A program made the translations under genes and the position numbers. This document shows positions 60,101 to 64,000 of a DNA stretch of 64,000 nt, one piece after another. Origin of the DNA: JBCCGL01 sp039029275 (GTDB lineage: Bacteria; Pseudomonadota; Gammaproteobacteria; JBCCGL01); the NCBI GenBank assembly GCA_039029275.1, contig JBCCGL010000013.1, forward strand, positions 85,997-149,996, in the 5' to 3' direction. Numbering within the stretch: the first letter of the stretch is position 1; the number at the start of each line of letters is the position of its first letter. The notes below the pieces were generated by a model that saw nothing but the letters and a program-made list of their open reading frames with translations, searched no databases and was not told the DNA's origin.

Positions 60101-63100
60101 CGAGGTGAATTAACACCCGACAGCCAGGCTTTTACCGCACAGCAACTTGACGTTAGCAGTCGGCAAACCACGCACTCGAGTGTGATTTGGAGTCCATCGA
60201 GCTGGAGCAGTATTGGGACTGCTGGGCCAGATCAGAAGACGCCGGATTTAGGCGGGATTATTCAGGAGATTATTGAACAGCCCAATTGGAATTACGGAAA
60301 CAACTTAACATTTTTACTGATCGGCGACGGACAAAGAGCCGCCACGTCGTTCGATGGATCACCAACAGACGCCCCTATCTTGCACATCGAGTACACCACA
60401 GAGCTGTCGGTACCGACCGTTTCTTCACCAACGGTTTTTGCAGAACCCGGAACACCTGAGGGTACTCTGACAGTTTCATTGAGTACTTTGCCAGCCGAGG
60501 CAACGCTTTTTTATACGACAGACGACTCATCTCCAAACGAAAGTTCCACTATTTACACTGGGCCGTTTTCGGTTGCAGCAGACACCGTAATCAACGTTCT
60601 TGGGGTGTTAAACGGATACCAGGACAGTGCGGTGACTCGGGTCGAACTCGGCAGTAATGGGCTGCCGACTGAACCCGTAACCGCCAACTTCCAGACGCGC
60701 ATTAGCCGCGGCCGTGACGATGCGGAAGAGACGGTTGCCAGCGGGAATGTTAATGCGAGCAGTTCCGATCTTGAACTTTCAACAGATGGCAACACCCTGC
60801 AAGTTATCGGTTTACGATTCCAGGACATCGCAATACCAGCGGATACAACGATCACACAGGCCAATATACAGTTCACCTCGGCGGCAACTGACACAGGTGC
60901 GACTAACCTGACAATTTTCGGCGACGCAAATGCGCAACCTGGTGCAATTAATACCGGTAATTCAAATATCAGCAACCGAACAACAACATCGACATCGGTT
61001 AACTGGTCACCGCCCTCCTGGTTAGGCTCTGGAAATACGACAGAAGATCAAAGAACGCCAGACTTGAGCAGTATTGTTCAAGAAATCATCGATCTCCCCG
61101 GATGGCAGGAAAATAACAACATGGTCTTTGTCATTGGCGGGACCGGTGAGCGCACAGCCGAGTCCTATAACGGCTCAGCAAGTGAGGCGGCTTTACTTTC
61201 TATCGACTACGAAATTCACTCAGGGCCTGGCGCAGATCCGCAAGCGGCTTCGCCGGTTATTTTTCCGCAGGGCGGAACCTTTTCTGGTTCTGTCGAGGTT
61301 TCACTCGGATTAACTCCCGCGAATGCTGAAATTTATTACACCATCGACGGTTCGACGCCCGATGAAACTTCAACACTTTACACTGCGCCATTCTCTCTCA
61401 ACACAAATACAACGGTTAAAGCAATCGGCGTGCTCGACGGCCATTCCAACAGCGAGATTTCGACCAGCGGATTTACCTTTATTCCGTTGCAAGAACCAAT
61501 TGTTGCCACACCAACAATATCGCCTGAAGGTGGCACATTCTCAGATTTGGTTTCGGTTTCTCTCAGCACAGAAACGGCCGATGCGAATATCTATTACACA
61601 CTGGATGGCTCAGAGCCGGGTACTGAATCCACACTTTATGTCACGCCATTTGATGTCATCGAAACCAGCATCGTCAGTGCAATTGCGACACGAGAGGGTT
61701 ATGAGAATAGCGCGGTTGCCACCGCAGAATTTTTGATCCCCGAAGTATCAACGCCAACGTTTTCGCCCGACGGTAGAATATTTATCAATCCTGTAAACGT
61801 GTCGATTAGCGTAGAGCCACCAACTGCACAGATTTACTACACCACCGATGGCACAACACCAACTGAGAGTTCGACACTTTATACGGGCCCCATCCCTCTC
61901 ACCCAGAACACAACAATTAACGCGCTTGGCGTGTTGAACGGCTACAAAGACAGCGATACCGCGAACGCGGACTTTGTGTTTAGCCTCGACACCGACGGTG
62001 ACGAAATGCCGGACGCATGGGAAACGCTGCACGCACTGAATCCATTTGACGCTGGCGACAAATTTCTCGATCCAGATGGAGACAGCCTAGCCAATGTCGA
62101 TGAATACAATAACAACACTGATCCCAATGTTGCCGACCCGATTCTGGCGGACAATGTCTTTCGTGGCCCGTATTTGCAGAGCCCTTCTCAAACCAGCGTT
62201 ATCGTTAGGTGGAATACAACAACAGTCCAGAACAGCTATGTGCTGTTCGGCACCGATCTGACCCAGCCACTTTCTTCGCGAGAATCAAGCTCCGGGGAAA
62301 ATACCGAGCATGAAGTTCATCTCGATGGATTGAACCCGGACACTCGTTACTACTACCAGATCGTTCAGGCAGATGTGCCGCGCGTACTCAGCAACCAGAT
62401 ACGCTACTTTGATACTTCACCCGGCGACTCTACTGAGCCAGCACGCCTTTGGATATTCGGTGACTCCGGGGATTTCGACCAGGACGTCATTGACATGCGT
62501 GATAGCTTCGCTGATCTGGTCCAGCAGGACGGTTATCCCGCTGACATCATCGCGATGCTTGGCAACAATGCCTACGAAGAAGGCACCGACGCTGAATATC
62601 AACAATCATTCTTCGACGTATTCCAGTCGTTTCTGCAAAACAATGCAATCTGGCCCGTGTTCGGGAATCGTGAAGGCCGTTTGTCGTCGGATGCGCTTAC
62701 ACAAACAGGGCCTTATTTCGATATGTTTTCGCTACCAACCGCTGGGGAATCGGGCGGAGTGGCGTCAGGCACCGAAGCCTATTACTCGTTCGACTACGGA
62801 GAAATTCATGTTGTCGTTCTCGATTCGTTTTCGAATGACATGACACCCGGAAATGCGATGCTCACATGGCTGGAAAGTGATCTCGCAGCGAATAACAAAC
62901 TATGGGCGCTTGTTTTGGTTCATCACCCGCCGTATACAAGCAGCTCCGAGAATCATTCGGACACCGCAATTGAAAGCACGGATTTCCGCGAGAACGTAGT
63001 TCCAATTCTGGATGCGTACGATGTCGACATCGTTTTATCCGCACATACCAATGCCTACGAACGTTCGTACTTGCTTAAGGATCACTACGGGCCTTCAGAC

Positions 63101-64000
63101 ACATTTGACCCTCAGCAAATGGGCCTCAATTTAGGCGACGGAAGAGAAGACGGCGATGGTGTTTATCAAAAATCAACCGGTCCCGACAAGATCGGAGGTG
63201 TCGTTTATATCGTAACCGGACACGGATCCAGAATCAGCAACACACCATTCGACCATCCTGCCATGTATACCGGTGAGTCGACCATCGGTTCCGTTGTTGT
63301 CGATATCGACGGTGATCGATTGGATGCACACATGTTGAGGAGCGACGGAACCATTGGCGACTACTTCACAATCGTCAAGGTTGACAGTTTCCCATTGGAA
63401 GTTACCGCGCTCACCATATCGCCAAACGGTGGTAGCTATGCAGATTCAGTCGATGTGACTCTCAGTGCACAACCCGCAGAGGCCACGATTTACTACACCA
63501 CTGATGGTTCAACACCGGATACCAGTTCCACAATTTACGGTGGGCCGTTTACTCTCACCGACAGTGCAACGGTCAACGCCATTGGCGTACTCGATGGGTA
63601 TCAAGACAGTCCTGTTGCCAGTGCCGCTTTTACCGTTACACCGACGCCCCCGCCAGTAGTCGATGAACCCGCGATATCCCCCAATGGCGGAAGTTACTTC
63701 GATTCGGTTGAAGTCACCTTAAGCACTTCGCCGGTCTCAGCGACGATTTACTACACCACCGATGGTTCAACACCCGATACCAGTTCCTCGGTTTACGGCG
63801 GGCCATTCACCCTTACCGACAGTGCAACGGTCAATGCCATCGGTGTGCTCGATGGGTATCAAGACAGTCCAGTTGCCAGTGCCGCCTTTACCGTCTCATC
63901 TGAACCACCACCGACTACTACCCTGCAGGTGCGCATTAACTCCGGCGGTGGAGGTTGTTGCCGCGATCAGTCGCTTCGAAGCGGGCAGGGTATTGATCCC
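57173..64000 (+). CDS. Giant modular secreted protein: Sde0182-like + chitobiase-type repeats + degenerate metallophosphoesterase (3' partial, at least 2276 aa)
   Basis: The reading frame is open for 2276 codons to the window edge. Modules in order, by residue: signal peptide (1-33); nucleoside-hydrolase-like Sde0182/DUF1593 domain (40-350; LADIGGDPDDEQSLVRLL); its C-terminal beta domain (365-467); a concanavalin-like domain (476-660); a PKD-like domain (665-760); chitobiase/hexosaminidase C-terminal-type repeats (about 765-847, 1082-1162, 1360-1438, 1446-1522, 1527-1603, 2079-2157, 2167-2242); two Asp-rich thrombospondin-3-type stretches (848-897, 1605-1657); two homologous beta-sandwiches (900-1076, 1167-1351); a purple-acid-phosphatase N-terminal-like FN3 (1662-1745); and a metallophosphoesterase fold (1757-2060) with replaced ligands. 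No ribosome binding site is obvious at the ATG. Role is probably binding or processing of polymers outside the cell. Confidence 0.85.
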   Translation, partial: MHQPFPTTSRGIQLALVLLAALVLLLQPSFAAAQNTEKPRLLVLADIGGDPDDEQSLVRLLNYSNEFKIEGLIAASNQHHGLYIQPVLIENQINVYAQVRGNLLLHKSGFPSADYLLERVKNGNPRNGMAYVGAGHDTDGSNWILDRIQDSSPQPLNISVWGGTTDLAQALWRIRQTLQDQGRELELPGLISKLRVFAIVDQDDSGPWIRQEFPSLFYIRSENPDDTRLSGFTGMYLGGDEELTSRTWIEDNIYGHGPLGELYPDETETFSNPNDAIKEGDTPSWLYFLPNGFNDPSQPSFGSWGGRFNQLQDGSNHFEDARDTPENNLDPDAQFQAAVNRWRLAFQNDFSARMDWNHRSFANANHNPVASISAGDLITVNSGDIVSLDASQSTDPDNDNLVFKWWQYREPGSYSGSIDLQNSSSQFSSFVAPPVNSTETIHIILEVTDTGSPQLTDYRRLIVTVESNGPTTTALADNFDDNQLDDHWQIFGDLNVVEVGGQIQIDTENTSATSRGSSLVQSYPVNVLSPFAYDLQVTVPDTSSNQSTGLFFTPSPTFTTDGTPLDSVQVEIIGSELWVLSSGGLNQSIGNVVAGQSLQINAIIDQTDLTVSVDGVVQFSGAHLHTGLTGDVYLGFGAKNRSDSQGGIVRFDNFLISGDQDTQNQAPLVYAGSDHVLLLPNSGVSLQPLVSDDGLPTGTLTTTWSDAGGSNQVVFDDASSESTIAHFSSPGTYTLQFTVDDGQLQTTDELVVDVFAEGSVTSLPTASPSGGAYVGSVEVTLSSATTNANIYYTLDGSVPDSSCALYSAPFAVMQSDAVDDVVNLRAIAIADGFAPSPVASTEFTITVDPDSDEDSLPDTWEIRFFEDLSQDGSDDNDNDGSTNLQEYQDATDPTLSNTAFVHTFAIQVDSIDDDAVERASGDVSIDESNLDIVQPEQSITGIRFSNVALPTGSTVLSAHLQFTTGTTSSDLASILIRGELTPDSQAFTAQQLDVSSRQTTHSSVIWSPSSWSSIGTAGPDQKTPDLGGIIQEIIEQPNWNYGNNLTFLLIGDGQRAATSFDGSPTDAPILHIEYTTELSVPTVSSPTVFAEPGTPEGTLTVSLSTLPAEATLFYTTDDSSPNESSTIYTGPFSVAADTVINVLGVLNGYQDSAVTRVELGSNGLPTEPVTANFQTRISRGRDDAEETVASGNVNASSSDLELSTDGNTLQVIGLRFQDIAIPADTTITQANIQFTSAATDTGATNLTIFGDANAQPGAINTGNSNISNRTTTSTSVNWSPPSWLGSGNTTEDQRTPDLSSIVQEIIDLPGWQENNNMVFVIGGTGERTAESYNGSASEAALLSIDYEIHSGPGADPQAASPVIFPQGGTFSGSVEVSLGLTPANAEIYYTIDGSTPDETSTLYTAPFSLNTNTTVKAIGVLDGHSNSEISTSGFTFIPLQEPIVATPTISPEGGTFSDLVSVSLSTETADANIYYTLDGSEPGTESTLYVTPFDVIETSIVSAIATREGYENSAVATAEFLIPEVSTPTFSPDGRIFINPVNVSISVEPPTAQIYYTTDGTTPTESSTLYTGPIPLTQNTTINALGVLNGYKDSDTANADFVFSLDTDGDEMPDAWETLHALNPFDAGDKFLDPDGDSLANVDEYNNNTDPNVADPILADNVFRGPYLQSPSQTSVIVRWNTTTVQNSYVLFGTDLTQPLSSRESSSGENTEHEVHLDGLNPDTRYYYQIVQADVPRVLSNQIRYFDTSPGDSTEPARLWIFGDSGDFDQDVIDMRDSFADLVQQDGYPADIIAMLGNNAYEEGTDAEYQQSFFDVFQSFLQNNAIWPVFGNREGRLSSDALTQTGPYFDMFSLPTAGESGGVASGTEAYYSFDYGEIHVVVLDSFSNDMTPGNAMLTWLESDLAANNKLWALVLVHHPPYTSSSENHSDTAIESTDFRENVVPILDAYDVDIVLSAHTNAYERSYLLKDHYGPSDTFDPQQMGLNLGDGREDGDGVYQKSTGPDKIGGVVYIVTGHGSRISNTPFDHPAMYTGESTIGSVVVDIDGDRLDAHMLRSDGTIGDYFTIVKVDSFPLEVTALTISPNGGSYADSVDVTLSAQPAEATIYYTTDGSTPDTSSTIYGGPFTLTDSATVNAIGVLDGYQDSPVASAAFTVTPTPPPVVDEPAISPNGGSYFDSVEVTLSTSPVSATIYYTTDGSTPDTSSSVYGGPFTLTDSATVNAIGVLDGYQDSPVASAAFTVSSEPPPTTTLQVRINSGGGGCCRDQSLRSGQGIDP
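63485..63636 (+). repeat. Near-identical tandem repeat unit 1 (chitobiase-type repeat)
   Basis: 152-nt core of the sixth repeat in the giant gene. It matches the unit at 63743-63894 with 16 mismatches (about 89% identity), mostly in third codon positions; only two amino-acid changes result (Thr/Ser and Ile/Val). Confidence 0.85.
63743..63894 (+). repeat. Near-identical tandem repeat unit 2 (chitobiase-type repeat)
   Basis: Second copy of the 152-nt core, offset by exactly 258 nt (86 codons) from unit 1 and in the same frame. More copies may follow beyond the window edge. Confidence 0.85.

Overview
The window looks like a chromosomal segment of a heterotrophic, probably marine, gammaproteobacterium of roughly 50% GC. 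I infer this from protein types and gene order: lolA-rarA-crcB-serS lie in the familiar gammaproteobacterial arrangement, with RapA, MtgA, FadI/FadJ-type enzymes, Ada-like and QueG homologues, a Bat/MoxR operon, and a large secreted protein whose N-terminus resembles Sde0182 of Saccharophagus. I see no rRNA, tRNA, CRISPR array, insertion sequence, prophage or origin. Forty-eight genes appear intact. A forty-ninth, the largest, runs off the right edge.

Layout. 0-5 kb (minus strand): an HSD10-like dehydrogenase, an RND adaptor and an RND permease in one tight operon. 5-20 kb: a fatty-acid and branched-chain acyl-CoA oxidation region with ETF:ubiquinone oxidoreductase, enoyl-CoA hydratase, a hotdog thioesterase, a ~590-residue acyl-CoA dehydrogenase, EtfA/EtfB, a FadI-like thiolase and a FadJ-like two-domain enzyme. 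It is interrupted by mtgA, a 2-oxoglutarate-type hydroxylase and a GAF-PAS-GGDEF-EAL protein. 20-28 kb: Nudix and glutamine-amidotransferase genes, then the operon moxR-DUF58-DUF4381-batA-batB-TPR-batD with nearly every junction overlapping. 28-36 kb: a short-chain dehydrogenase, a MioC-like flavodoxin, a four-gene TolC/HlyD/MacB-type exporter operon and an orphan FecR-domain surface protein.

36-47 kb: mmsA faces a MocR-type PLP-dependent regulator across a repeat-bearing intergenic region, followed by avtA, a GNAT gene, rapA, an M50 protease, xthA and an AraC-alkyltransferase fusion. 47-53 kb: an AT-rich GNAT gene, then serS, crcB, queG, a small unknown gene, rarA and lolA. 53-64 kb (accessory): a Cys-type sulfatase, a LysR regulator facing a class-V aminotransferase, and the 3' open-ended giant gene.

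How it fits together. The acyl-CoA dehydrogenase would pass electrons to EtfAB and then, through ETF-QO, to ubiquinone. The hydratases, FadJ-like enzyme and thiolase complete the beta-oxidation spiral, and mmsA feeds valine carbon into the same pool.

The most unusual item is the giant secreted protein (57173 to beyond 64000). It joins a nucleoside-hydrolase-like Sde0182 domain, carbohydrate-binding-like beta-sandwiches, seven chitobiase-C-terminal-type repeats, calcium-type Asp repeats, and a purple-acid-phosphatase-like metallophosphoesterase domain. In that last domain three expected metal or catalytic residues are replaced, so it looks like a pseudo-phosphatase. All functional assignments rest on motif and family recognition by eye; no database search was run.
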